From Mumia sp050632745 (GTDB lineage Bacteria > Actinomycetota > Actinomycetes > Propionibacteriales > Nocardioidaceae), in contig NZ_JBODSD010000003.1 in the NCBI RefSeq assembly GCF_050632745.1, positions 310,001 through 374,000 on the forward strand: a stretch of 64,000 nucleotides of DNA, given 5' to 3'. The notes below the pieces were generated by a model. That model did not search any database. It was not told the origin of the DNA and worked only from the letters and a program-made list of their open reading frames with translations. The position numbers and the translations under genes were made by a program. This document shows, one piece after another, positions 39,868-49,040 of this stretch; positions within the stretch are counted from its first letter, which is position 1, and each line of letters begins with the position of its first letter.

Positions 39868-42363
39868 CTAGGGGTGCGGGACGGTGGCGGTGATGATCGA
39901 GCCGTCGGCGCGGCGTACGCCGTCCAGCGGGCCCGGGCCGGGATTGCCCTCGAGCGCAGGGCCCTGGCCGTCCAGCGGGACCACGACCGGCTCCTTCGCC
40001 GTGACGTGCACGATCTTGCCCCGTACGGAGAACTTCGCCCCCGCGCCCTCCTCCACCGTCAGCTCGACCGCGTCGGCGGTCACGTGGACGCGGATGCGGC
40101 TCGCGCGGATCGTGACCCGGAACGTCAGGTCGTCCCAGCTCACGGGCAGCCGCGGGTCGATCGAGAACTCGCCGTTGTAGTCCCGGAAGCCGCCGAACCC
40201 GCTCGCGAGCGCACCCCACACGCCGCCGGTCGACGCGACGTGGACGCCGTCGGAGGCGTTGCCGTGCAGGTCCGCGAGGTCGACGTACAGCGCTTCGGTG
40301 AAGTAGCGCACGGCGAGGTCGGAGTAGCCCACCTCGGCCGCGATCAGCGACTGCACGACGGCCGACAGCGTCGAGTCTCCGGTGGTGATCGGGTCGTAGT
40401 ACTCGAAGTTGCTGCGCTTCTGCTCGGTCGTGAACTGGTCGCCCTGCAGGTACAGCGCGAGCACGACGTCGGCCTGCTTGAGCACCTGGAACCGGTAGAT
40501 CACCAGCGGGTGGTAGTGCAGGAGCAGCGGGCGCTTGTCCGACGGCGTGTGCGCGAGGTCCCACACCTCCCGCTCGAGGAAGTGCGAGTCCTGCGGGTGG
40601 ATGCCGAGGTGCTCGTCGTACGGGATCGCCATCGCCTCGGCGGCCCGCTCCCACTCGTCGACCTCGTCGGTGTCGAGTCCGAGGCGCTTCACCATCCGGG
40701 AGTACGCCTGCGGCCACGCGCTCTCCAGCTCGCGCACCGCCCGTGCGGCCCGGCGCAGGTTGAACCGCGCCATGACGTTGGTGAAGAGGTTGTCGTTGAC
40801 CACCGTCGTGTACTCGTCGGGGCCGGTGACGCCGTGGATGTGGAACGAGCCGCGTCCCTCGCTGCGCCAGAACCCGAGGTCGGCCCACATGCGCGCGGTC
40901 TCCACGAGGACGTCGATCGCCTCGCGCATGAGGAAGTCGGTGTCGCCGGTGGCGTCGACGTAGCGGCTCAGGGCGTACGAGATGTCGGCGTCGATGTGGT
41001 ACTGCGCGGTGCCGGCCGCGTAGTACGCCGACGCCTCCTCGCCGTTGATCGTCCGCCACGGGAACAGCGCCCCGCGCTGCGAGAGGTCGCGGGCGCGCCG
41101 CCGCGCCGCGGGCAGCATGTTGTAGCGGAAGCGCAGCGCCGACCGGGCCAGCTGCGGGTAGGCGTAGGTGAGGAACGGCAGGACGTAGATCTCGGTGTCC
41201 CAGAAGTAGTGCCCGCCGTAGCCCGACCCTGTCACGCCCTTCGCGGGGATGCCGGCGCCCTCCGCGCGCGCGGACGCCTGCGCCACCTGGAAGAGGTTCC
41301 AGCGCATCGCCTGCTGCAGCGACGGCTGGCCGCCGATGCCGACGTCGGCCTTGGACCAGTAGTCGTCGAGCCACGCCTTCTGGTCGCTGAACTGGCGCCC
41401 GATCCCCTCCGCGGCGACGCGGTCGAGGGTCCGGTGGCAACGGTCGGCGAGCTCGCGGGGCGGGACGCCGCGCGAGGTGTGGTACGCCGCGACCTTCGTG
41501 AGCCGGATCGTACGGCCGGGCTGGGCGTCGACCTGGTAGACGACCTTGGCCATGTCCTCCTTGACCTGGACGTGCCGCTGCACCGGGTCCGCGGTCTCGA
41601 TCGTGTGGTCCGCGGCGACCGCGAGCGTCATGCCCGACTCCGCGGCACCGAACCCGAGCATCACCCGGGCGCTGTCCTCGTCGCCGAGCTGCAGCTGCGG
41701 GATCAGGACGCGGCGGCCGAAGCGTTCGGCCTTGCGGGGGTCGGCGCCCTCGCCCATCGCGGCGGAACGGACGTGGTACTCGTCCTCGCCGTCCTGCCGG
41801 TTGAGGATCTGCGACGACAGCGTGATGGGCGCGGCCGCGTCCAGCATCGTGACCTCGAACGTCATCACGGCCAGGTGGCGCTGGGTGAACGACACCATGC
41901 GGCTGGACTTGATGCGTACGCGCTTCCCGGCGGGTGTGCGCCACACGATCTCGCGGGACAGGACGCCGGTGCGGAAGTCGAGCGACCGCTCGTAGTCGAT
42001 GAGGTCGGCGACCGGGAGCAGCAGCGGCTCGTCGTCGACGTAGAGGCGGATCACCTTGACGTCGGGGGCGTTGACGATCGTCTGCCCGACGCGGGCGAAG
42101 CCGAACGCCTCCTCCGCGTGGTTGATCTTCCAGGTCTCGTGGAACCCGTTGATGAAGGTGCCCTGCGTGTGCGACTCGCGGCCCTCCTCGACGTTGCCGC
42201 GTAGGCCGAGGTAGCCGTTGCCGAGGGCGAAGAGCGTCTCCGTACGGCCGAGGTCGTCGGCGCTGAAGAACCGCTCGACGAGGCGCCAGCCCTCCACCGG
42301 CCAGCGGTGGCGGTCGAGGTAGTCCGACACCGGGCGCGGGGTGTCGCGCGGGACGGGGCTCAT
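39868..42363 (-). CDS. Glycoside hydrolase family 65 (maltose/trehalose-type phosphorylase)
   Basis: 831-residue GH65 protein: N-terminal beta-sandwich (ETLFALGNGYLGLRGNVEEG ... FINGFHETW), then the (alpha/alpha)6 barrel with GSGYGGHYFWDTEIYVLPFL and the general acid in HIHGVTGPDEYTTVVNDN (E~514), and a C-terminal cap. Family members phosphorolyse alpha-glucosides to beta-glucose 1-phosphate. The downstream position to a beta-phosphoglucomutase-like gene, with ATGA overlap, fits that product; the same pair occurs as Rv3400/Rv3401. Exact disaccharide unknown. ATG 42363 chosen by overlap and domain start. Confidence 0.92.
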   Translation of the reverse strand: MSPVPRDTPRPVSDYLDRHRWPVEGWRLVERFFSADDLGRTETLFALGNGYLGLRGNVEEGRESHTQGTFINGFHETWKINHAEEAFGFARVGQTIVNAPDVKVIRLYVDDEPLLLPVADLIDYERSLDFRTGVLSREIVWRTPAGKRVRIKSSRMVSFTQRHLAVMTFEVTMLDAAAPITLSSQILNRQDGEDEYHVRSAAMGEGADPRKAERFGRRVLIPQLQLGDEDSARVMLGFGAAESGMTLAVAADHTIETADPVQRHVQVKEDMAKVVYQVDAQPGRTIRLTKVAAYHTSRGVPPRELADRCHRTLDRVAAEGIGRQFSDQKAWLDDYWSKADVGIGGQPSLQQAMRWNLFQVAQASARAEGAGIPAKGVTGSGYGGHYFWDTEIYVLPFLTYAYPQLARSALRFRYNMLPAARRRARDLSQRGALFPWRTINGEEASAYYAAGTAQYHIDADISYALSRYVDATGDTDFLMREAIDVLVETARMWADLGFWRSEGRGSFHIHGVTGPDEYTTVVNDNLFTNVMARFNLRRAARAVRELESAWPQAYSRMVKRLGLDTDEVDEWERAAEAMAIPYDEHLGIHPQDSHFLEREVWDLAHTPSDKRPLLLHYHPLVIYRFQVLKQADVVLALYLQGDQFTTEQKRSNFEYYDPITTGDSTLSAVVQSLIAAEVGYSDLAVRYFTEALYVDLADLHGNASDGVHVASTGGVWGALASGFGGFRDYNGEFSIDPRLPVSWDDLTFRVTIRASRIRVHVTADAVELTVEEGAGAKFSVRGKIVHVTAKEPVVVPLDGQGPALEGNPGPGPLDGVRRADGSIITATVPHP

Positions 42364-43088
42364 GCCAGCTCCCCCAGGTCCGCCACGACGATGTCCGCGC
42401 CGTGGTCGAGGAGGACCTGGCGGCCCGCGCCGCGGTCCACGCCGAGGACGAGGCCGAAGGCGCCGGCTGCGCCCGCCTCCACGCCCGACACCGCGTCCTC
42501 GACCACGACGGATCGCGAGGCGTCGGTGCCGCACTCCTTGGCGGCGTACGCGTAGGTGTCCGGCGCCGGCTTGCCCGGGAGCTGCTGCTCACGGGCGACG
42601 CTGCCGTCGACGACGAAGGAGAACCGGTCGGCGATGCCCGCGGCGGCCAGCACCTTGGGGGCGTTCGCCGAGCTGGAGACGACGGCGAGCGCGACCGGGA
42701 GGGTCGCGAGGTGGTCGAGGAGGGCGACCGAGCCGGGGTACGGGGTGACGCCGTTCTGGCTCAGCTCCCGCTCGAACTCGTCGTTCTTGCGGTTGCCGAG
42801 CCCGCACACCGTCTCCGCGGACGGCGGGTCGGAGGGATCGCCCTCGGGGATGACGACGCCGCGTGAGGCGAGCAGCGACCTCACCCCGTCGTACCGGGGC
42901 TTGCCGTCGACGTACGCGAAGTAGTCGGCGTCGGTGTACGGCGGTGTGATCCCGTGCGCGGTGAAGTACGCGTCGAACATGGCGGCCCACGCGCGCATGT
43001 GCACCTCGGCGGTGGGGGTGAGGACGCCGTCCAGATCGAAGAGGACGGCGTCGTAGTCGGCCCAGCGGACCAGCGGGAAGTCGGTCAC
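42360..43088 (-). CDS. Beta-phosphoglucomutase-like HAD protein
   Basis: 242-residue HAD-IA protein: nucleophile and acid/base aspartates in AVLFDLDGVLTPTAEVHMRAW (~14-34), cap ~20-100, motif II VVSSSANAPKVL, motif III lysine in GKPAPDTYAYAAKE and motif IV VVEDAVSGVEAG. It would convert the beta-glucose 1-phosphate made by GH65 to glucose 6-phosphate. GTG 43088 starts 6 nt after a TACCCT box (leaderless); the longer open frame upstream is not conserved in character. First gene of the GH65 operon. Confidence 0.88.
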   Translation of the reverse strand: MTDFPLVRWADYDAVLFDLDGVLTPTAEVHMRAWAAMFDAYFTAHGITPPYTDADYFAYVDGKPRYDGVRSLLASRGVVIPEGDPSDPPSAETVCGLGNRKNDEFERELSQNGVTPYPGSVALLDHLATLPVALAVVSSSANAPKVLAAAGIADRFSFVVDGSVAREQQLPGKPAPDTYAYAAKECGTDASRSVVVEDAVSGVEAGAAGAFGLVLGVDRGAGRQVLLDHGADIVVADLGELA

Positions 43089-43190
43089 CCCTTGAGGGTA
43101 TGGCGTGCAGGTTGCGGCCGCGTCACGTGTGGACGAGAACAAGGGGCGGTCCAAGACCGACCCCGGTGTGCAGGCGCCAAGACTTAGTTG

Positions 43191-43225
43191 GTTGAATCAA
43201 CTTCAACGACGTGACACGCGTCACG
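43191..43225. promoter_or_regulatory. Two palindromes in the divergent region 43089-43355
   Basis: GTTGA-A-TCAAC (43191-43201) and CGTGAC-ACGC-GTCACG (43210-43225), both perfect, lie between the HAD/GH65 operon and the second secreted-protein gene. They are candidate operators for either side. The rest of the 267-bp gap is less GC-rich than its surroundings and shows no gene. Confidence 0.55.
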
Positions 43226-43355
43226 GTACATAGACAGCGACAGATTCTTCCTGGCCGATTCCGGCTTATCGCTCCGCGATGTATCTCGGCGTGTAACACT
43301 GAGTTAATTCAGTGCATTGTGAGTTTGTGCAGTGCGTTTCTCTGGAGGGAGAACG

Positions 43356-46300
43356 ATGAACCAGTCCACACGGCTGCCCGGGGGCATGGCGAGGACTCGC
43401 CGCGCTGTCGGGTCGGTCACTGCCGGTGCGCTTGTCGCCGGCACGCTGAGCGCCTTCGGCCTCGCGGCAGCGGCCCCCGCATCCGCGGCGACGCAGCTCG
43501 ACAAGAACTACAACTACAAGTGCAACGTGGACGCGGCTGGCCTTCCGCTCGGCGTGAAGAACGTCGGCGTACGGGCGTCAGTGGAGGTGCCGGACTCGGT
43601 CACCGCCGGCGAGACGATCCCGGCGCGCAAGACGCAGATCACGCTGACGATGCCCGAGGACCTCCGCGCGTCCACGGTCGGCCTCCTCGGCGCGAAGACC
43701 GCCGGCGGCAAGTCCACCGACTCGGCCATCACCATCACGGCGCCCGGCGTGGCGGACCCGCTCGTCGTCCCCATCAACAACCTCGCTGCACCGCAGACCG
43801 ACGTCCCGACCGCGGTCGGCGCCGAGTGGAAGATCCCGACCGAGGGCGACGTCCCGGCCATCACCGTGCCGTCCGGCGCGTCCGAGGCAGCGACGCTGCA
43901 CATGCCCGGCCGCTTCACCATCGCCGCCACGCTGGTCGCGGCCAACGGGACGGTCGTCGGCAGCGAGGGTGCGGTCAAGCTGACCTGCGACCTCGACGCC
44001 GCCGGCCCCAACGGGGACGGTGTCTTCGGCGCGATCCCGATCGCCGCCCCGGCCAACCAGCCCCCGGTCGCGAAGAACGTCTCGGTCACGACCGAGGCCG
44101 GCACCGCCGTCGCCGTGACGCTCGACGCGTCCGACCCGGAGGGCGACGACCTCACCTACACCACGACCGCTCCGGCGCACGGCTCGCTGAGCGGCACGGC
44201 GCCGAACCTGACGTACACGCCGAGCGCCGGCTACGTCGGGACTGACTCGTTCACCTACACGGCCAACGACGGCACGAGCACGTCCACCGCGACCGTCTCG
44301 GTCAAGGTCCAGGGCGCGGCCGGCTCGGTCACCACCGAGGACATCACCCTCCAGGACCCGGTCCTGCGCGGCTCCTTCGCCGCCGAGACGCGGGTGAAGC
44401 TCGCCGGCAGCGGCGGCACGGGTGCGCTGACCTACAAGCTCGGCAAGGCCGTCGGTCCGGGTGGCGGGAGCAACGTCTGGCTGTCGCTCGAGGGCGACGA
44501 GGTCGTCGTCGCGCCGTCCGAGGACGCCGTGCCCGGCGCGTTCACGTTCGACTACACCGCGACCGACACCGCGGGTCAGTCCAGCACGTCGACCGTCACC
44601 TTCACGGTCGTCAACGCCGCTCCGAACGTCGCGGACCGCACGTTCACGACGACGAAGGACAAGCCGTTCGACGGCTGGCCGTGGGCGCGTGACCTCGACT
44701 CCAACGGCCCGTTCGTCTGGAACACGCCCGAGACGCGCTTCACCTACGGCGATCCCGAGCACGGCACGATCAAGGCGTTCTTCGTCGGGGACGACAACCC
44801 GGCGAGCACCGACTCGCAGTTCGCCGCGATCCAGCACAAGTACACCTACGTGCCCGACCCGGGCTTCGTCGGGACCGACTCGTTCACGGTCACGATGACC
44901 GACAAGGCCGGCGAGTCCACCACAGGCACCGTGACGATGAAGGTCGTCGAGCCGGCAGCGGCAGCGCCCGGCGTGCTCGACGACGTGCGCTACCGGTGCG
45001 AGTTCGCGATCCGTGTCGACTCGTCGGGCATGCCCACGACCGACCCGGACGCGCCGATCGACCCGTCGATGAGCGACCTGGTCGGCGCGATCATGGGCGG
45101 CGACGCCACCTTCCGCGTCGACGTCAAGGCGCACATGCCGGCGCTGCTCCAGCCGGGCGAGAAGTTCACCGTCCCGGACACCGACATCACGCTGAAGATG
45201 GCGCAGCCGATGGCGGAGCTGCTCGCGGGCACCGACTTCACGACCAGCATGCCCGGGCACTACCCGCCGCTGGCGGAGGCCGGGTTCGGTCAGACCGCGG
45301 TCGCCGGCCAGGCGACGGCGACGGCCGTGTTCACGGAGACGGCCACCGGCACGTCGTACGAGGTCCCGATGTCGGACCTGGAGTCGGACACCGTGCCGAT
45401 GACCCTCCCGGTCCCGGCTGACGGCGTGGCGATCCCGGTCAAGGGCGGCCTGCCGGAGCTCACCGCTCCGGAGTCGGGCGCGCTCTCGGTGGCGATGCCG
45501 AAGAAGATGTTCATCAACTCGGTGCTGACGCCGGGCGTGCTCGGTGGCTTCATCCAGGCGGTCGGGCTGGACTGCACCGCGATGGAGGGCGAGAACCTCA
45601 CCATCGGCACCGTCGAGGTGGACGTGCCGCCGACGGCCGAGGACGTCACGGCGACCACCGTCGCGGGCAAGCCGGTCCAGGTGGCGCTCAAGGGCGTCGA
45701 CCCCAACGGCACGACGCTGTCGTACGAGGCGGGAGCCGCGGCTCACGGCACCGTGAAGGTCGACGGTGCCAAGGCGACGTACACGCCGAAGGCGGGCTTC
45801 GTCGGCGCGGACACCTTCACCTACACGGTGAGCGACGGCGTCAACGAAGCGACGGCGAAGGTCACGGTCACGGTCGGGCAGGCGGCGTCGGCCGTCCGTG
45901 CGTCGGCCCCGACCAGCCGGTACGGCACCTCGCCGCGCGTCTCGGTCGTGGTCTCGCCGTCGGCCGGTGGTCGCGTCGAGATCGCCCAGGGCAGCCGCGT
46001 GCTCGCTCGTACGACGGTGACCGGCGGCCGCGCCACGGTGCTGCTGCCTCGTACGGCGCTGAAGCCGGGGACGCACACCCTGTCGGTGCGCTACCTCGGT
46101 GACACGGCGACGAAGGCGTCGGTCTCGTCCGTGCGCGTCGCGGTGCTCAAGGCCAAGGCCTCGGTCGCGGCGAAGGTCACGACGAAGAAGGTCGTGGCCA
46201 AGAAGACGCGGGCCAAGGTGCGCGTGACCGTGAAGGCCAGCGGGTTCGCGCCGTCCGGGAAGGTCGCGGTGTACTACCGCGGCAAGAAGGTTGGCACGGC

Positions 46301-46445
46301 GACGCTGCGCGCGAACGGCACCGCCGTCGTGACCCTCAAGAAGCTGCCGAAGGCGGGCAAGGCCAGCCTGAAGATCCGCTACCTCGGCAGCGCGACCACC
46401 GGTGCGGCGACCAAGACGGTGAAGGTCAAGGTCAAGCGCCGGTAG
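43356..46445 (+). CDS. Large secreted protein with DUF6801-like and cadherin-like repeats
   Basis: 1029-residue exported protein. Signal peptide to ~PASAA (45); a DUF6801-like domain (~50-230) close to that of the 38359 gene (YNYKCNVD, ARKTQITLTMPEDLR); Big_9/cadherin-like domains (~232-330 PPVAKNVSVTTEAGTAVAVTLDASDPEGDD, ~430-535); a second DUF6801-like domain (~545-745, YRCEFAIRVDS); another Big_9 (~755-845); then an Ig-like pair ending in lysine-rich KTVKVKVKRR. GGAGGGAG before the ATG as in the paralogue. Role unknown; probably cell-surface or matrix. Confidence 0.82.
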   Translation: MNQSTRLPGGMARTRRAVGSVTAGALVAGTLSAFGLAAAAPASAATQLDKNYNYKCNVDAAGLPLGVKNVGVRASVEVPDSVTAGETIPARKTQITLTMPEDLRASTVGLLGAKTAGGKSTDSAITITAPGVADPLVVPINNLAAPQTDVPTAVGAEWKIPTEGDVPAITVPSGASEAATLHMPGRFTIAATLVAANGTVVGSEGAVKLTCDLDAAGPNGDGVFGAIPIAAPANQPPVAKNVSVTTEAGTAVAVTLDASDPEGDDLTYTTTAPAHGSLSGTAPNLTYTPSAGYVGTDSFTYTANDGTSTSTATVSVKVQGAAGSVTTEDITLQDPVLRGSFAAETRVKLAGSGGTGALTYKLGKAVGPGGGSNVWLSLEGDEVVVAPSEDAVPGAFTFDYTATDTAGQSSTSTVTFTVVNAAPNVADRTFTTTKDKPFDGWPWARDLDSNGPFVWNTPETRFTYGDPEHGTIKAFFVGDDNPASTDSQFAAIQHKYTYVPDPGFVGTDSFTVTMTDKAGESTTGTVTMKVVEPAAAAPGVLDDVRYRCEFAIRVDSSGMPTTDPDAPIDPSMSDLVGAIMGGDATFRVDVKAHMPALLQPGEKFTVPDTDITLKMAQPMAELLAGTDFTTSMPGHYPPLAEAGFGQTAVAGQATATAVFTETATGTSYEVPMSDLESDTVPMTLPVPADGVAIPVKGGLPELTAPESGALSVAMPKKMFINSVLTPGVLGGFIQAVGLDCTAMEGENLTIGTVEVDVPPTAEDVTATTVAGKPVQVALKGVDPNGTTLSYEAGAAAHGTVKVDGAKATYTPKAGFVGADTFTYTVSDGVNEATAKVTVTVGQAASAVRASAPTSRYGTSPRVSVVVSPSAGGRVEIAQGSRVLARTTVTGGRATVLLPRTALKPGTHTLSVRYLGDTATKASVSSVRVAVLKAKASVAAKVTTKKVVAKKTRAKVRVTVKASGFAPSGKVAVYYRGKKVGTATLRANGTAVVTLKKLPKAGKASLKIRYLGSATTGAATKTVKVKVKRR

Positions 46446-46523
46446 GGGTTCGGCCCGCTGCGCTCGGACGTGTCGTTCGGTGCTCCCTCACCGTCTGAAC
46501 GAGCGCAGCGGGGTGTGACCCCC

Positions 46524-46561
46524 GAGGCCCCTGGTACCGCCCTCCCGGTGCCAGGGGCCTC
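46524..46561 (+). terminator. Hairpin terminator after the large secreted protein gene
   Basis: Perfect 11-bp arms GAGGCCCCTGG and CCAGGGGCCTC, extended inside by ACCG/CGGT, 79 nt after the stop. Confidence 0.85.
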
Positions 46562-46565
46562 GTCA

Positions 46566-46637
46566 CGTCCGCGTTGTGAAGGATTCGGGTTGGTTCGCGA
46601 CGGCCGAAACCGACGCCAACCCTTCAAAACGCGGACG
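46566..46637. repeat. 72-bp palindromic repeat, copy B
   Basis: Arms CGTCCGCGTTGTGAAGG... and ...CAACCCTTCAAAACGCGGACG mirror each other over about 33 bp with few mismatches. It lies between a terminator and the convergent acyl-CoA dehydrogenase gene. Related to copies at 16279 and 50558. Confidence 0.85.
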
Positions 46638-46671
46638 AAACGCGGACGGGTCGGGACGGGGGCGGGGTCGG

Positions 46672-47874
46672 TCAGCGGAAGGCGGGCTGGCCGGTCAGCG
46701 CCTGGCCGAGCACCAGCGTGTGCATCTCCGTCGTGCCCTCGTAGGTCAGCACGGACTCGAGGTTGTTCATGTGCCGGATCACCGGGTACTCGAGCGAGAT
46801 GCCGTTCGCGCCGAGGATCGTGCGCGCGGTGCGGCAGATCTCGAGCGCCTCGCGCACGTTGTTGAGCTTGCCGAGGCTCACCTGCTCCGGCCGCAGCCGC
46901 CCGGCGTCCTTGCGGCGCCCGAGGTGCAGCGCGAGCATGACGCCCTTGGTGTACTCGACGGCCATGTTCGCGAGCTTCTCCTGCGTGAGCTGGAAGCCGC
47001 TGATCGGCCGCCCGAACTGCTCGCGCTCACCCGCGTACGACAGTGCCGCCGCGAACGCGGACCGCGCCGCGCCCATCGCGCCCCAGACGATCCCGTACCG
47101 CGCCTCGTTGAGGCACGACAGCGGCCCCTTGAGACCGGTCACCTCGGGCAGGACGGCATCGGCCGGCAGGCGTACGCCGTCGAGCACGATCTCGCCGGTG
47201 ATCGACGCCCGCAGCGACAGCTTGTGCTTGATCTCCGGGGCGGAGAAGCCGCTGGTGGTGGTGGGGACGACGAAGCCGCGGACGTCCGCCGGGCTGTCGG
47301 AGGTCTGCGCCCACACGACCGCGACGTCGGCGACGGGTGCGTTCGTGATCCACATCTTGCGGCCGTCGAGGATCCAGTCGCCGCCGGCGTCCTTCCGCGC
47401 CCGCGTCCGCATGCCTGCGGGGTCGGACCCGTGGTCCGGCTCGGTGAGACCGAAGCACCCGATCGCCTCGCCGGCCGCCATCCGCGGGAGCCACTCGTGC
47501 TTGTGCTCCTCGCTCCCCCAGCGCCAGATCGCGAACATCGCGAGCGACCCCTGCACCGACACGAGCGACCGCAGGCCGGAGTCGGTCGCCTCGAGCTCGA
47601 GGCACGCCAGGCCGTACTCGGTCGCGCTCATCCCCGCGCAGCCGTAGCCCTCGAGGTGCATGCCGAGGACGCCGAGCGCGCCGAGCTCCTTCGTGAGCCC
47701 GCGGATGTCGGGGATCGCGCCCTGCTCGAACCACTCCGCGACGTAGGGGTCGACGCGTTCGGCGCACAGGTGGCGTACGGAGTCGCGTACCGCCAGCTCG
47801 TCGGCGCTCAGGAGGTCGTCGATCCCGGCGGGATCCATCGGGTCGAACGCGGGCAGGGTGGAGCTGGTGCTCAT
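46672..47874 (-). CDS. Glutaryl-CoA dehydrogenase-like acyl-CoA dehydrogenase
   Basis: 400-residue FAD enzyme: GCFGLTEPDHGSDPAGMRTRA (FAD/substrate loop, ~145-165), WITNAPVADVAVVWAQ, and the catalytic glutamate in VLTYEGTTEMHTLVLGQALTG (~375). TYEGTTEMH and the arginine-bearing N-half resemble glutaryl-CoA dehydrogenase, which oxidises and decarboxylates glutaryl-CoA to crotonyl-CoA. Last gene of the amine operon, overlapping the CoA-transferase gene by 4 nt, which would supply glutaryl-CoA. Confidence 0.88.
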   Translation of the reverse strand: MSTSSTLPAFDPMDPAGIDDLLSADELAVRDSVRHLCAERVDPYVAEWFEQGAIPDIRGLTKELGALGVLGMHLEGYGCAGMSATEYGLACLELEATDSGLRSLVSVQGSLAMFAIWRWGSEEHKHEWLPRMAAGEAIGCFGLTEPDHGSDPAGMRTRARKDAGGDWILDGRKMWITNAPVADVAVVWAQTSDSPADVRGFVVPTTTSGFSAPEIKHKLSLRASITGEIVLDGVRLPADAVLPEVTGLKGPLSCLNEARYGIVWGAMGAARSAFAAALSYAGEREQFGRPISGFQLTQEKLANMAVEYTKGVMLALHLGRRKDAGRLRPEQVSLGKLNNVREALEICRTARTILGANGISLEYPVIRHMNNLESVLTYEGTTEMHTLVLGQALTGQPAFR

Positions 47875-49040
47875 GGGTTCTCCGTCTCGTCCGCCAGCCA
47901 GCGGCGGATCTCGTCGTCGTGCTGTCCGAGACCCGGTGGCGCGGTGGGCGTCACCGGGGTGCTTCGTGAGTACGTGATGGGGTGGCGCACCTGCGCCGGG
48001 TGGCCGTCGCCGATGTCGACCGTCGGGTCGAGTCCGAGCTCCCGTGCGCGGGCGATCGCGGTGCCGAGGTCGCCGACCTCGCCCACGGGGACGTCGGCGT
48101 CCGACAGGCGCTGCTGCCACGCGGCCGCGGTGTCCGCGGCGAGGGCCTCCTCGAGGGCGGCGACCAGCGCGGTCCGGTGCGCGACGCGCTCACCGTTCGT
48201 GGCGAAGCGCGGGTCGTCGGCCAGCTCGGGTCGCCCGAGGCCCTTGCAGAGCCGCGCGAACTGGCCGTCGTTGCCGCAGGCGACCGCGATCGTGCCGTCG
48301 GCGCAGCGCAGGGTCTCGTACGGCGCGATCGACGGGTGCTGGTTGCCCATCCGGCCCGGCGCGTTGCCGGTCGTGAGATAGCTCGACGCCTGGTTGACCA
48401 GCGACCCGAGCAGGCTCGAGAGCAGGTTGACCTCGACCCGCTGGCCGCGGCCACTGCGCTCCCGCTCGGCGAGGGCGGCGAGGATCCCGATGACGGCGTC
48501 CTTGCCGGTGAGCACGTCGACGAGCGCGACGCCGGCCTTGGTCGGCTCGCCGTCGCGGTCGCCGGTGATGCTCATCAGGCCGCCGACCGCCTGGACGATG
48601 AAGTCGTACCCGGGCAGGTCGGCGCCCGCCCCGCTGCCGAAGCCGGTGATCGAGCAGTAGACGAGGCCGGGGTTGTCCGCGGCCACCGCGTCGTAGCCGA
48701 GCCCGAGGCGGTCGAGCGCCCCGGTGCGGAAGTTCTCGACCAGCACGTCGGCACGGCGTACGAGGGTGCGTGCGAGCGCGAGGTCGTCCGGGTCGCGGAG
48801 GTCGAGGGCGATGCTGCGCTTGGTGCGGTTGGCGCTCTCGAAATACGACGCGGTGCCGCTCTCGGTCCACGGTGGGCCCCACTGGCGGGTGTCGTCACCG
48901 GTGCCCGGCCGCTCGACCTTGATGACCGTGGCGCCGAGGTCGGCCAGCATCGACGTCGCCATCGGGCCGGCGAGGACGCGGCTCAGGTCGGCGACGACGA
49001 TGCCGTCCAGCGGTGCGCTGTCGCGGACCGGACCGCTCAC
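47871..49040 (-). CDS. Class III (CaiB/BaiF) CoA-transferase, probably succinyl-CoA:glutarate
   Basis: 389-residue family III transferase: LDGIVVADLSRVLAGPMATSMLADLGATVIKVERPGTGDDTRQWGPPW (CoA-binding start), the catalytic aspartate in GVALVDVLTGKDAVIGILAAL (~170), and ASSYLTTGNAPGRMGNQHPSIAPYE. Directly upstream of a glutaryl-CoA dehydrogenase gene, it fits succinyl-CoA:glutarate CoA-transferase (the SUGCT homologue). GTG 49040 overlaps the upstream dehydrogenase stop (GTGA), and the frame's further 5' extension is antisense noise. Confidence 0.85.
   Translation of the reverse strand: MSGPVRDSAPLDGIVVADLSRVLAGPMATSMLADLGATVIKVERPGTGDDTRQWGPPWTESGTASYFESANRTKRSIALDLRDPDDLALARTLVRRADVLVENFRTGALDRLGLGYDAVAADNPGLVYCSITGFGSGAGADLPGYDFIVQAVGGLMSITGDRDGEPTKAGVALVDVLTGKDAVIGILAALAERERSGRGQRVEVNLLSSLLGSLVNQASSYLTTGNAPGRMGNQHPSIAPYETLRCADGTIAVACGNDGQFARLCKGLGRPELADDPRFATNGERVAHRTALVAALEEALAADTAAAWQQRLSDADVPVGEVGDLGTAIARARELGLDPTVDIGDGHPAQVRHPITYSRSTPVTPTAPPGLGQHDDEIRRWLADETENP

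Noticed and set aside
39581..42592. Very long open frame (about 1000 codons) on the minus strand in another phase over the GH65 gene
   Set aside because: Its translation is arginine/proline-rich and without domains, a normal by-product of GC-rich third positions; the GH65 frame has full catalytic motifs.
43088..43154. Longer start for the phosphoglucomutase-like gene
   Set aside because: The added residues lack family character and would place the TACCCT box inside the gene; GTG 43088 fits the leaderless pattern.
38359..46445. Sortase-anchored surface proteins
   Set aside because: No LPxTG-type motif, hydrophobic helix or typical sorting tail follows; the ends are lysine-rich Ig-like strands.
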